From positions 372,001 to 436,000 of the forward strand of contig NZ_JAGSYD010000003.1 in assembly GCF_025685575.1 (NCBI RefSeq): a stretch of 64,000 nt of DNA, read 5' to 3'. Of this stretch, positions 18,305 through 27,630 are shown piece by piece (the stretch's first letter is position 1; every line of letters begins with the position of its first letter). A program made the translations under genes and the position numbers. The notes below the pieces were generated by a model. That model saw nothing but the letters and a program-made list of their open reading frames with translations, did no database searches and was not told the DNA's origin. Origin of the DNA: Granulicella cerasi. GTDB lineage: Bacteria; Acidobacteriota; Terriglobia; Terriglobales; Acidobacteriaceae.

Positions 18305-20380
18305 ATGACCTCTCTCTTGTCTCGTTCGCGTGTGCTGATGTTGGCTGGTCTAGCCGCATCGGCGTCTGTACTTCTCTCTGGCTGCGGCATGGGCAGCTCC
18401 ACCACCGCTTCGAACTCCATCGCGAACGTGAGCGGCACCGTGCACGGCGGCCCGCAAGGCGACGCCAATGCGAGCATCACGCTGTACGCAACGACCACGG
18501 CAGCCTACGGCACCGGCGGAACCGTCCTCGCATCCACGACGACAGATCAATTCGGCTTCTTCAATTTCGGCAACTCCGCTGCGGTTTGCCCCACGGGCCA
18601 GCAGGCCTACATCGTCGTGACCGGCGGTAACCCCGGCCTCGGCGCAGGCCAGAGCAACCCGAACATCACGCTGATGGCCGCTCTCGGCGACTGCTCCGGC
18701 ATCTCGACGGCAACCAGCATCTACATCAACGAAGCGACGACCGTTGCCGCTGGCTACGCGCTCAGCAACTTCATGAGCGTGGATACCGCAGGCGTTCACG
18801 TCTCTGCTCCGTCGACCAACAATGCACAGACCGGCACGTGCGTGGTCAACTCGACCACGGGCCTTTCGACCTGCACCGCAGCGGGTCTCCGTCACGCGTT
18901 CATGAACGCGCTGAACCTTGTGAACTCGGTTTCCGCCGATGGCTCGAGCACCCCGACAGGCATGGCTTACACCACCATTCCGGGCAACACGTCGTCGACG
19001 GTTCCGACGCTGCTGATCAACACCCTCAGCAACATTCTGATGTCCTGCGTAAACTCGACCGGTGGCGCGGCTGGAGACAGCACGAACTGCGGCAAGCTCT
19101 TCACCGCAACGACCCCTCCGACGACCTCGGCTGTTTCGCCGGTGACCCCGACGAACACGCTGCAGGCTGTTCTCAACCTTGCCAAGTACCCGACGCTTAC
19201 TCCGGCAAACGTCTCGGCAACCTTTGCTCTGGCCAGCGGCTTCACCTACTACACGCCTAGCCTCGCAACGGTTCCCTCGGACTACTCGATGGCGATCGCC
19301 TACCAGGGTCCCGTAAGCGGCACCACCTATCAGTACGGCTTCTACACCGTAACGGACATCAACGACACCACCTACACGATGGCACAGACGGCAAGCAGCG
19401 GCGCAGGTAACACGCGCATCGATGCGTTGAGCCCCTACGGCGGCGCGAGCTACCAGGGTCCGATCATCTCTGCTATCGGTTGTGCAGCAGCCTCGCCTTG
19501 CGAAGCAGGCGTGGATACGGTTGGCAACATCTGGCTGGCGAACACGGTCTCCACCGCGAGCAACGTTTACCAGATCAGCACCTCCAATGGTTCGCTGGTG
19601 AACACCACCGCTGTCAGCACGGCAGCCAACTCTGCGGCCGTCGATAAGTACAACAACGTTTACGTCACCTCCGCTCTCGTGACCGGCCCCAATGTCTTCA
19701 TGAAGGCTGCTGGCTCCTCCACGTTTGCGGCTGTCGCATCGGAAACTCAGGCGACCCCCGAGTACATCACGGTGGCGGCTGACGGCAGCGTGTGGAACGC
19801 CAACTACAACACCTCGAACGTGCAGGCTTCTTACATTCAGAACACCTCCACCGGCGCCACCCCGACGCTCGCTTCGCCGGTACTGGCAACGGGCGGCGCC
19901 ACCAGCTCGGCTTACGGCATCTCCTTTGACGCTGCCGGCAACACGTGGGTAAATGGCTTGTCGACGCTCTACTCGATCGTTCCCGGTCAGACCACCGCAG
20001 CTGGCGTCTACGCCATCTCGGGCATCGGCGGAAGCGGTACGGGCGCGACAAAGGCTGCAACCAGCGCACGCTTCCATGCGCAGGACGGCGATGGCAACAT
20101 CTTCCTTCCTGACAACGGCCAGAACGTGGTCTACCAGTACTTCCCCGGAACGCACAGCTTCGTGTACCTGGTTCCATGCACCGGCAACACCGGCACGGCC
20201 TGTCTCACGGCAGGTCAGCGTGTAGCGGCTTCGCGTAACGCTGAAGTCGATGCCACGGGCAGCATCTGGATTTCGAACCCCAGCGCAACCGTTGCGAACG
20301 GCAACATCGTTCAGATCATCGGCACCGCAGCTCCGGCATGGGGTCAGCGTTCGTACCAGAAGATCGGTTCGCGTCCCTAA
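18305..20380 (+). CDS. large Ser/Thr/Gly-rich lipoprotein with beta-propeller-like repeats, copy B
   Basis: 691 aa. The signal peptide MTSLLSRSRVLMLAGLAASASVLLSGC ends in a lipobox (LSGC). It shares with copy A an early segment (VSGTVHGGPQGDANASITLYATTT then YGTGGTVLAST and a GFFNFG turn) and later propeller-like strands (GVDTVGNIWLANTV, DAAGNTWVNGLS, DATGSIWISNPS). AGGGGA precedes the ATG at 18305 by about 6 nt; the longer frame from 18149 begins inside the upstream terminator and is rejected. Probably exported and surface-exposed; the function is unknown. A strong terminator follows. Confidence 0.8.
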   Translation: MTSLLSRSRVLMLAGLAASASVLLSGCGMGSSTTASNSIANVSGTVHGGPQGDANASITLYATTTAAYGTGGTVLASTTTDQFGFFNFGNSAAVCPTGQQAYIVVTGGNPGLGAGQSNPNITLMAALGDCSGISTATSIYINEATTVAAGYALSNFMSVDTAGVHVSAPSTNNAQTGTCVVNSTTGLSTCTAAGLRHAFMNALNLVNSVSADGSSTPTGMAYTTIPGNTSSTVPTLLINTLSNILMSCVNSTGGAAGDSTNCGKLFTATTPPTTSAVSPVTPTNTLQAVLNLAKYPTLTPANVSATFALASGFTYYTPSLATVPSDYSMAIAYQGPVSGTTYQYGFYTVTDINDTTYTMAQTASSGAGNTRIDALSPYGGASYQGPIISAIGCAAASPCEAGVDTVGNIWLANTVSTASNVYQISTSNGSLVNTTAVSTAANSAAVDKYNNVYVTSALVTGPNVFMKAAGSSTFAAVASETQATPEYITVAADGSVWNANYNTSNVQASYIQNTSTGATPTLASPVLATGGATSSAYGISFDAAGNTWVNGLSTLYSIVPGQTTAAGVYAISGIGGSGTGATKAATSARFHAQDGDGNIFLPDNGQNVVYQYFPGTHSFVYLVPCTGNTGTACLTAGQRVAASRNAEVDATGSIWISNPSATVANGNIVQIIGTAAPAWGQRSYQKIGSRP

Positions 20381-20395
20381 CTCTCAACCAGCAAC

Positions 20396-20433
20396 AAAGA
20401 GAAACGCCCTGCTTCGGCAGGGCGTTTCTCTTT
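20396..20433. terminator. bidirectional intrinsic terminator
   Basis: A 17-bp perfect stem (20396-20412 with 20417-20433) with a TTCG loop, A-rich on the left and T-rich on the right. It serves the lipoprotein gene (plus) and the trehalose/NUDIX string (minus). Confidence 0.9.
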
Positions 20434-20464
20434 GCATTTCTGCGTCAGGGTTTGGAACATGAAT

Positions 20465-21025
20465 CTAACCACGTTGCTCGCGCCACAAACGATACATCCC
20501 CCAGGCAGCGATCGAGCAGTTATCCATCACGCGACCGTCGAGAATCATTGCCTCGAAGTCGCTGACAGCAACGCGATGTACCGTCATGTCCCACTCCTCG
20601 GCGTCACGATCGGTCTCGCCCGGCACGAGCTCTTCGGCCAGATACACCGAGTGCAACTGCCGCATCGCGCCATAGGCGATCCAGTTCTTACCGATGAGCG
20701 TCATGCGCCCGGCTGACATCCCGGTCTCCTCGCGCAGTTCCCCTCGGGCAAGCTCCTCGGGGTCGATATCATCGGACTCCCAACCCCCTTGCGGCAACTC
20801 GAAGAACGAGGCTCCTACCGTGTAGCGGTACTGATGAACCAGCCACACATAGTCGCCATCCGCCGCATGCTCGATAGGCACGACGATGCAGGCCTGAGGC
20901 TTGTCCATCACGCCATAGATGCCGCGTGTGCCGTCAGGCCGTTCCGTCACATCCTCGCGCACCGTACACCAAGGGTTGCGATACACCTCACGACTGCTAA
21001 TCGTCTTCAGCAAAGCGGCCTCCAC
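20465..21025 (-). CDS. NUDIX hydrolase, ADP-ribose pyrophosphatase-like
   Basis: 186 aa cytoplasmic hydrolase of nucleoside-diphosphate derivatives. The Nudix box lies near residues 82-104 (GWESDDIDPEELARGELREETGM): the EExG core is intact but Gly replaces the usual first Arg of REUxEExGU. The preceding LVHQYRY and FELPQG motifs are typical of the ADP-ribose/ADP-sugar group (NudF-like). Start is GTG at 21025, 12 nt after the treZ stop, so it belongs to the treY-treZ transcript. Its place there would suit clearing ADP-sugars linked to glycogen synthesis, but this is inference. Confidence 0.85.
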   Translation of the reverse strand: MEAALLKTISSREVYRNPWCTVREDVTERPDGTRGIYGVMDKPQACIVVPIEHAADGDYVWLVHQYRYTVGASFFELPQGGWESDDIDPEELARGELREETGMSAGRMTLIGKNWIAYGAMRQLHSVYLAEELVPGETDRDAEEWDMTVHRVAVSDFEAMILDGRVMDNCSIAAWGMYRLWREQRG

Positions 21026-21037
21026 GAGACAAGTATC

Positions 21038-22816
21038 TCAGGCCGGACGCGCTGCAACCTCGCGGTCTTCCACTTCTTCCGTCGAAGACTGCAGTACGAT
21101 CAGTGACATCGGCGGGAGCACGATCCATCCGTTGTCCACAGCCAGTCCCTCGCGAGAGCTCAGCGCAAGATCTTCACCATCCAGCAACTGCAGATTCCAC
21201 GGAGCGTTGCCCATGTTCACCATGATGCGAAACTCATCGCGCTGCATCATCAGCCAGAGGTTGACATCATCGGAGGAAACCCGCAGCCGATGCATATTGC
21301 CGTCGTTCAGGCAGACCGACGAGCGACGCAGCGCGATCAGCGACTTCGTCCACGCGAGCATCTCGGCATGTTTTCCTTCGCCAATCTCCTGCCAGCGCAG
21401 CTTGGAGTCGTTGAACGTGCTCATATCTTCAGGGTTCGGCACATCGCCGCCATAGCCGAAGTCGGCAAACTCGTTCTTGCGACCTTCTGCAACTGCGCGG
21501 CGCATGTCTTCATCTTCGTGGTCTGCGAAGTAGAGGAACGGCGCACTCGTCGCCCACTCTTCCCCCATGAAGAGCATCGGGATGTACGGCGCCATCAGCA
21601 CGATACCGATGGCAACCTTTGCAGCGTCCATGCCGATGAGGTGCTCAATGCGCTCACCGAACGCACGGTTCCCCACCTGATCATGATTTTGATCGAAGTG
21701 CACGAAGTGGTGCGCACTCAGTGCCTCTACCGGGCGCCCATGACGACGCTGACGATAGCCCGAGTATCCACCGTCGTACACAAACGCATGCTTTAAGGCC
21801 TTGTGCAGATCTGCCATCGAGCCAAAGTCGCTGTAGTAGCCTGCTTCCTTTGGGTTCTGGTAGAGCAGCGTGAAGAGCGAGTGATGGAAGTCATCGCTCC
21901 ATTGCGAGTCCATGCCGTAACCGTGTGCTTCCTTCGGACGGATGATCTTCGGATCATTCAAGTCGCTCTCTGCGATCAGGTAGAACTCGCGGCCCAGCGT
22001 CGCACCGAGACGTTCAACTTCCTCGGATACCTGCTCCAGAAAGTGCTCCGCAGAGTGATCGATGAAGGCATGAACAGCGTCCAGACGAAGGCCATCGATG
22101 TGGTAATCCTTCAGCCACATGAGCGCGTTATCGCAGAAGAAGCGCCGCACTTCATCCGAGCCTGCGCCGTCAAGATTCACCGCGTCTCCCCACGGAGTGC
22201 GATGGCGATCCGTCAAATAAGGCGCGAACTTCGTCGTGTAGTTGCCTACCGGGCCGAAGTGGTTATAGACGACATCCATGATCACGCTGAGGCCCTTTGC
22301 GTGTGCGGCGTCAACGAAGCGCTTCAGCCCATCGGGGCCGCCGTAAGACTCCTGCACGGCAAACAACGAGACACCGTCATAACCCCAGCCGCGATCTCCT
22401 GCGAACTGGTTCACGGGCAACAGCTCGAGATGGGTCACACCGAGATCGGCGAGGTAATCAAGATGCTTGATGGCTCCTGCAAAGGTGCCTTCTTCGCTAA
22501 AGGTTCCAATGTGCATCTCGTAGATGATCGCGCCAGACTTCGGCGATCCGCGCCACAACTGATCGTGCCACTCAAAACGGCTGTGATCGTACAGCTCCGA
22601 CATGCCGTGCACGCCGTCTGGCTGACGCAGCGCTCGCGGATCAGGATATGGAGTCGTGTCGTCATCGATCAGATACGCGTATCGATCACCGCAATTGCAG
22701 TCCACTTCAAGCGTCCACCAACCACGACGATTCTGCCCCTGCATGGGAAGCGTCTGATCCCCAACGCGCACAGACATCTTCTGCGCCTTCGGCGCCCATA
22801 CTCCAAACTTATGCAT
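21038..22816 (-). CDS. treZ: malto-oligosyltrehalose trehalohydrolase TreZ
   Basis: GH13 enzyme that releases free trehalose from maltooligosyl-trehalose made by TreY. An N-terminal carbohydrate-binding beta-sandwich (about residues 1-95) precedes the (beta/alpha)8 barrel: IYEMHIGTFSEEGTF, ELLPVNQFAGDRGWGYDGVSLFAVQESYGGP, then VYNHFGPVGNY. The nucleophile Asp is in GLRLDAVHAFID, the acid/base Glu in FYLIAESDLND, and the stabiliser Asp in HFDQNHDQVGNRAFGERI. Length 592 aa is normal. ATG at 22816 has GGAGA 6 nt upstream. It begins 16 bp after treY and is followed by the NUDIX gene. Confidence 0.96.
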   Translation of the reverse strand: MHKFGVWAPKAQKMSVRVGDQTLPMQGQNRRGWWTLEVDCNCGDRYAYLIDDDTTPYPDPRALRQPDGVHGMSELYDHSRFEWHDQLWRGSPKSGAIIYEMHIGTFSEEGTFAGAIKHLDYLADLGVTHLELLPVNQFAGDRGWGYDGVSLFAVQESYGGPDGLKRFVDAAHAKGLSVIMDVVYNHFGPVGNYTTKFAPYLTDRHRTPWGDAVNLDGAGSDEVRRFFCDNALMWLKDYHIDGLRLDAVHAFIDHSAEHFLEQVSEEVERLGATLGREFYLIAESDLNDPKIIRPKEAHGYGMDSQWSDDFHHSLFTLLYQNPKEAGYYSDFGSMADLHKALKHAFVYDGGYSGYRQRRHGRPVEALSAHHFVHFDQNHDQVGNRAFGERIEHLIGMDAAKVAIGIVLMAPYIPMLFMGEEWATSAPFLYFADHEDEDMRRAVAEGRKNEFADFGYGGDVPNPEDMSTFNDSKLRWQEIGEGKHAEMLAWTKSLIALRRSSVCLNDGNMHRLRVSSDDVNLWLMMQRDEFRIMVNMGNAPWNLQLLDGEDLALSSREGLAVDNGWIVLPPMSLIVLQSSTEEVEDREVAARPA

Positions 22817-22832
22817 CCAAGGTCTCCTTCGT

Positions 22833-25478
22833 TCAGGCCTTTGATTCTTGCGTCAGCAACGCGACGGGAAACTTCGCGAACATATCTTCCATCCGCACTT
22901 TTGCACGCCAGGACTCATCCGTGAGAAGGTTGCGCCACGAACCTTCCGGCAAGGTCAACGATGTGTCACCCCAGGTACGCGACTGAGCATTACGCAGCGG
23001 AATCGCCGTGATCACATCGCCACCGCGCACAAACGCGAGCACACGTTCCGCTTGCGTCCCGCTCGCTTTCAGGGGCGTGTATTCACCCTCATCCGCGAAA
23101 CTCTCAGGACGCTTCGCGCGCAGATGCAGTGCATGGTGTATCACCCAAAGCTTGGGTAGTCCTTCGTCGATGCGCGCCATCACATCGGATACATCCAGCT
23201 TCGGTAGTTCCTGCAAGAGAGCCTGACGCTGCTTGTAGTCCACAGGACGGCGATTGTCAGGATCGACGAGGGAGAAGTCCCACAGTTCCCCGCCCTGATA
23301 GAGATCCGGAACACCCGGAGCTGTGCACTTCACGAGCGTTTGCGAGAGCGAGTTCACACGGCCGGCAGGTTGCAGCTTATTCACGAAATTCTCTACCGAA
23401 GCCACGAGTTTCGCGTCCGCGAGAAGCTTGTCGATAAACTCCGCGACGGCGTTCTCATACTCCGCGTTGTTGTTGACCCAACTCGTGCGCTGCTTGGCCT
23501 CGCGCATTGCCTTCTGCATGTAGTTGCGCAGACGTTCCGCGTCGATAGGCCAGGCACCCACGAGCGTCTGATAGAGGAACCACTCCGTGCCAGGATCCAC
23601 CTGGGGCGATCGATAAGCCGCAGTTAACTCCTGCCATGTGCGTGCTGCCTGCGCGAACTCGTCGGGTATCTCGCTCAACACCACGAGCCGCGCGCGCACA
23701 TCGTCACTGCGCTTGGTGTCGTGAGTGCTCAACGTCGTCATCGTCGTCGGCGTGGATCGCTGCACTTCCAATTGGTATCCGTGGAATTCATCGAGCGAGA
23801 AGCCCGTGCAGGCAGGGTCGCCGCCCACTTCATTCATCGCGGTCAAACGATTCGAGCAGTAGAAGGCCGTGTCTTCCACGCCTTTCGCCATCACGGGGCT
23901 GGTGTACTGCTGGAATCGATAGACAAACTCCGACTCGTTCTTACCCTCGATCTCGAGCGTCAGAACCGCGCGCATGAAGTCAAACAAGGACGCGTCCACA
24001 TCTTGCCGATTATCCTTCGCGCACTGAATCGCGCTCGCGATCCGCTCGCGATCTTCTTCGATGACTTCCTTGCGGTCCGGAATGACATACGTGCGATACA
24101 CCGAGAAGCACGCAGCCACCTCACGCACCACGCGGCGGCACTCCGCGCGCGTGAAGTCGCGGTACTCGCGGTTCGATTCGCAGATGCGCACGAAGATGTC
24201 GGCGAGCCGGTTGACATCGCTGCCCAGCGCTTCCTGCCCCACGGCGATCTTCTTGTCGTGCGCGACGGTGGGGAACGGCGTCGTATCGCCAGTAAATACG
24301 CTGTAATGCTCACCCAGCTTTTTAAGCCCGTCCGAGTCGATCAGCGTACCCAGCATGAGGTTGAGGAAGTCGTATCCGCTGGTACCTTCGATCGGCCATT
24401 CCGAGCGCATCCACTCGCCGGGCTCGAGAATCTTCTCACCGACGATCCACGCATCCGGCGCATAGGACCGGAGACGCTCGAAGTATTGCTTCGGATCGCG
24501 AAGACCATCGGGATGATCAATGCGCACGCCGTCGAGCACACCGGCCTTCAACCACTTGATGATGAGCGCATGCGTCTCATCGAACACATGTTCGCGCTCA
24601 ACGCGAAGGCCGATCAGCGTATTCACATCGAAGAAGCGGCGATAGCCGAGTTGCTGATCCGCGGCCTTCCAGAAGGCGAGTCGATAGTTCTGCGCGGCAA
24701 GGAACGCGTCGAGATCATCGGCGTTCGCGTTGAACTCCTTCACCGTGCGATCGATCGCCTGGCAGACGTTGTCTTCTTCCGCGCAGAGACGCTCCAGCAA
24801 TTTCAAGAGCACATTGCGATCGCGGTGACGCGCCAGGATGAGACGACGGTCCCAGAACTCAGCTTGCGGCAAACGCGCAAAGCTCGCCGCGAGAAAGTTC
24901 AACATGTCGCTGCGAGCATAGTCGGCTGCGCGCGAAAGCAGCGGAGCCAGCGTTTGCGGCGCGACGGGAAGCTCCTGATCATAGACCATCACCGTGAAGC
25001 TCGCACCCATACGAACAATGCGAATGTCGCCCGACTTCAATACGCGGCCATACTGGTCGCCAAGGATTGGCACCAGAACCTTGTCGCGCAGGCGCTCTTC
25101 CGGCGAGTTCCAGTCCACGTCAAAGAAGCTGGCGTAGCGGCTGTTCGTGCCGTTCTCCAGAACGTCCCACCAATACTTGTTCTGACGGGCGAGACTCATG
25201 TGATTTGGAACGATGTCGAGCACCTGGCCGAGGCCAGCATCCTTCAGCGCGCTGCAGAAGCGCTCATGCCCTTCTTCGCCGCCGACCTCTTCATTCACGC
25301 GTCGATGATCGACAACATCATAGCCATGCATCGAGCCCGGAGCAGCCTGCAGATAAGGCGAGGCATAGAAATGCGATATACCAAGAGCGCGCAGATAATC
25401 AACGATCGCGATGGCATCGTCAAACGTGAAGTCTTTGTGAAACTGCACACGATACGTAGAAGTGGGAACGCGCGCCAA
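22833..25478 (-). CDS. treY: maltooligosyl trehalose synthase TreY
   Basis: GH13 intramolecular transglucosylase that turns the reducing-end alpha-1,4 linkage of a glucan into alpha,alpha-1,1, producing maltooligosyl-trehalose. The opening STYRVQFHKDFTFDDA, YASPYLQAAPGSMHGYDVVDH and LDIVPNHMS are diagnostic; the catalytic Asp is in GVRIDHPDGLRDP and the Glu in WIVGEKILEPGEW. GVEDTAFY and a C-terminal GVPDLYQGGELWDFSLVDPDNRRPVDY complete the family pattern. 881 aa, usual length. The start is a TTG at 25478 with GGAGA 5 nt upstream. Upstream of treZ and downstream of the GH15 gene, all on the minus strand. Confidence 0.96.
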   Translation of the reverse strand: MARVPTSTYRVQFHKDFTFDDAIAIVDYLRALGISHFYASPYLQAAPGSMHGYDVVDHRRVNEEVGGEEGHERFCSALKDAGLGQVLDIVPNHMSLARQNKYWWDVLENGTNSRYASFFDVDWNSPEERLRDKVLVPILGDQYGRVLKSGDIRIVRMGASFTVMVYDQELPVAPQTLAPLLSRAADYARSDMLNFLAASFARLPQAEFWDRRLILARHRDRNVLLKLLERLCAEEDNVCQAIDRTVKEFNANADDLDAFLAAQNYRLAFWKAADQQLGYRRFFDVNTLIGLRVEREHVFDETHALIIKWLKAGVLDGVRIDHPDGLRDPKQYFERLRSYAPDAWIVGEKILEPGEWMRSEWPIEGTSGYDFLNLMLGTLIDSDGLKKLGEHYSVFTGDTTPFPTVAHDKKIAVGQEALGSDVNRLADIFVRICESNREYRDFTRAECRRVVREVAACFSVYRTYVIPDRKEVIEEDRERIASAIQCAKDNRQDVDASLFDFMRAVLTLEIEGKNESEFVYRFQQYTSPVMAKGVEDTAFYCSNRLTAMNEVGGDPACTGFSLDEFHGYQLEVQRSTPTTMTTLSTHDTKRSDDVRARLVVLSEIPDEFAQAARTWQELTAAYRSPQVDPGTEWFLYQTLVGAWPIDAERLRNYMQKAMREAKQRTSWVNNNAEYENAVAEFIDKLLADAKLVASVENFVNKLQPAGRVNSLSQTLVKCTAPGVPDLYQGGELWDFSLVDPDNRRPVDYKQRQALLQELPKLDVSDVMARIDEGLPKLWVIHHALHLRAKRPESFADEGEYTPLKASGTQAERVLAFVRGGDVITAIPLRNAQSRTWGDTSLTLPEGSWRNLLTDESWRAKVRMEDMFAKFPVALLTQESKA

Positions 25479-25594
25479 GGCACTCTCCTAAACAGTTGGT
25501 GCCGCGCATACGCACAGCTTTTGCTGGGAGCTGCATCAATAAGCAGCGAGTCGTTCTCTGTATGACGGCGCGAGAGCCGTCGCGGGTTGCTCCA

Positions 25595-27451
25595 TTACTG
25601 CCGCGACAGCTCCACGTGCAGACTGTTCTCGTCCCACATGCCCTCTACTGCAAAGGCCGCGTGAGCCATCGCAATGTGAGAGAGCGCCTGCGGGAAATTG
25701 CCCAGCATTCGCTTCGCGAGTGGATCGTATTCTTCCGAAAGCAGACCCACGTCATTGCGCAGCGCAATCAATCTCTCGAACATCGCACGCGCTTCCTCTT
25801 TTTCTCCGATGAGGGACTTCGCAATCACCAACCAGAAGCTGCACGCGAGGAACACACCCTCGCCGCCTTCAAGCCCATCGGGAGACTTCTTCACGTCGTA
25901 GCGCTGCACCAGCCCGTTGTGCATGAGGTTCTTCTCAATCGCGCGCACCGTACCCAGGATGCGCGGATCATCGACAGGAAGAAATCCAATGAACGTGATG
26001 CGCAGCAGCGATGCATCCAGCGTGTCACCATCGTAGGTCTGCGTGAACGCGTTGAGCTTCTTGTTGAAGCCGCGCTTGCATATCTCTTCGTGCAGCATCT
26101 CGCGATTTTTGCGCCAGCGCTTCACGTCACCTTTGCCGTCGAAGCGGTCGTGATGCTTGATCGCCAGATCAAGTGCAAGCCACGCCATCATCTTCGAATG
26201 TACGAAGTGCTGGCGCTCGCCACGCACCTCCCAGATGCCGTCGTCCGGCTGGTCCCAGATCTTACAGACGTGATCGATAATCGCAGCCTGCAGCGCCGTC
26301 GCTGGCGTACGAAGGTCTCCCTGAATCAGCGGCAGACGGCTGAGTGCCATCGCCACTTCGCCGAAGACGTCCAGCTGAAATTGTTGCGCAGCTGCGTTGC
26401 CGACGCGTACAGGCGAGGAGTGTTCGTAGCCCGGAAGCCATGTGAGCTCGCGCTCCTGCAGGTCACGCTCCGCGTAAATACTGTAGAGCACCTGCAACTG
26501 ATCAGGGGAGCCAGCCACCGCGCGCAGCAGCCATTCGCGCCAGCAGATGGCCTCTTCCGTGAATCCTGCATTCAGCAGCGTCATCAGCGTGAATGCAGTG
26601 TCGCGCAGCCAGCAGTATCGATAGTCCCAGTTGCGCCCGGTACCTATGCACTCCGGCAGACTTGTCGTCACAGCCGCGACCATGCCGCCCGTAGGCTTGT
26701 ACGTGAGGCTCTTCAGCGTAATCATGCTGCGCTCAACCATCTCGCGGTACTGACCCTGATAAGCCAGAGGCTTGATCCACTCACCCCAGAACGCGCGCGT
26801 ATCGTCTAGCGCCTGCTCGATGTTGATCGCAGGCGGCACCTCTTCATGCGAAGGCGCATACGTCATGCTGAAGCAGACTTTGTCGCCTTCTTTCACCGTG
26901 AATTCACTGACGGTGGAGAGTCCTTCGCCGTGCAGCTCTGCCGTGGCTCCCTTACTGCAAACAGTGCGAACCACCACGAGATTCGGTCCTGCAATCGCGC
27001 GTATCTCACGGTCAAAGTGAGTGACCCAGGGGATGGTGAGACCGTAGTCAAAGCGCAGGCGAAGATCCATCCGCATCTTCACCTTGCCGCGGACGCCACG
27101 AACAATGCGCACGACGTCGGAATACTTCTCGCGCGGTGGCATGAAGTCGATCAGTTCCACCTCGCCCTCTTCGGTGACGAAGCGGGTTACAAGGATCGTC
27201 GTGCCTTGCTCGTACTGACGTGTGCTGGAGACCTCTTTGCGCGACTCCGGGAAGATCTTCCAGAAGCCGTGTTCTGCCGTTCCGAGCAGCGCTGCAAAGC
27301 AGGCAGGGGACGAAAAATGCGGCCAGCAGAGCCAGTCGATCGAGCCTTCCTTGCTGACCATGGCAGCGGTCTGCAGGTCGCCAATGATGGCGTAATCCTC
27401 GATGCGTGCGCCGTGCAACGGCTCAGGCTTCGCTTTACCGAATCCAAACAA
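25595..27451 (-). CDS. glycoside hydrolase family 15 (glucoamylase/trehalase-like)
   Basis: About 618 aa, cytoplasmic (no signal peptide). An N-terminal trehalase-like/glucodextranase-type beta domain (residues 1-220, opening IEDYAIIGDLQTAAMVSKEGSIDWLCWPHFSSPACFAALL) precedes the (alpha/alpha)6 barrel with GTGRNWDYRYCWLRDTAFTLMTLL, WLPGYEHSSPVRVGNAA and LLSEEYDPLAKRMLGNFPQALSHIAM. GH15 members of this form include glucoamylases and some bacterial trehalases, so substrate is open. TTG at 27451 is preferred because AGGGGAGG lies 5 nt upstream; a GTG at 27484 in frame would add 11 residues. First gene of the leftward trehalose operon. Confidence 0.88.
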   Translation of the reverse strand: MFGFGKAKPEPLHGARIEDYAIIGDLQTAAMVSKEGSIDWLCWPHFSSPACFAALLGTAEHGFWKIFPESRKEVSSTRQYEQGTTILVTRFVTEEGEVELIDFMPPREKYSDVVRIVRGVRGKVKMRMDLRLRFDYGLTIPWVTHFDREIRAIAGPNLVVVRTVCSKGATAELHGEGLSTVSEFTVKEGDKVCFSMTYAPSHEEVPPAINIEQALDDTRAFWGEWIKPLAYQGQYREMVERSMITLKSLTYKPTGGMVAAVTTSLPECIGTGRNWDYRYCWLRDTAFTLMTLLNAGFTEEAICWREWLLRAVAGSPDQLQVLYSIYAERDLQERELTWLPGYEHSSPVRVGNAAAQQFQLDVFGEVAMALSRLPLIQGDLRTPATALQAAIIDHVCKIWDQPDDGIWEVRGERQHFVHSKMMAWLALDLAIKHHDRFDGKGDVKRWRKNREMLHEEICKRGFNKKLNAFTQTYDGDTLDASLLRITFIGFLPVDDPRILGTVRAIEKNLMHNGLVQRYDVKKSPDGLEGGEGVFLACSFWLVIAKSLIGEKEEARAMFERLIALRNDVGLLSEEYDPLAKRMLGNFPQALSHIAMAHAAFAVEGMWDENSLHVELSRQ

Positions 27452-27519
27452 GACTGCCTCCCCTGAACCTTGGCCGTACGACACACACGTTCACCGATCT
27501 GCGGTAAAACGGAGGTGCG

Positions 27520-27601
27520 CTCTGGCTACGTTCTTCTGTGGGATGCGCTTTTGCAGCAGAAGGACGCACGCTCCCCACAGAAGCTGCATCCAAAGCCAGA
27601 G
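27520..27601. promoter_or_regulatory. nested inverted repeats in the divergent GH15/glgE control region
   Basis: Outer arms CTCTGGCT (27520-27527) and AGCCAGAG (27594-27601) enclose inner arms TTCTGTGGG (27534-27542) and CCCACAGAA (27574-27582). The arrangement sits midway between two divergent starts (27451 minus, 27631 plus) and ends just before the glgE ribosome site. It may be a regulator site or an mRNA hairpin in the glgE leader. Confidence 0.5.
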
Positions 27602-27630
27602 GATTACTCTGAAGGAAGAGGACGTTGTTG

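Noticed and set aside
18350-20155. 601-codon minus-strand open frame opposite lipoprotein B
   Set aside because: Antisense shadow of a gene with strong lipobox, ribosome site and domain evidence; the product is Arg/Gly/Cys-rich nonsense.
21026-21037. GATACT 6 nt before the NUDIX GTG as another leaderless promoter
   Set aside because: The hexamer lacks the first T and lies at the end of treZ; 12-nt spacing indicates the gene is simply in the trehalose operon.
23721-25565. 614-codon plus-strand open frame opposite treY
   Set aside because: Shadow of treY, which has every family motif.
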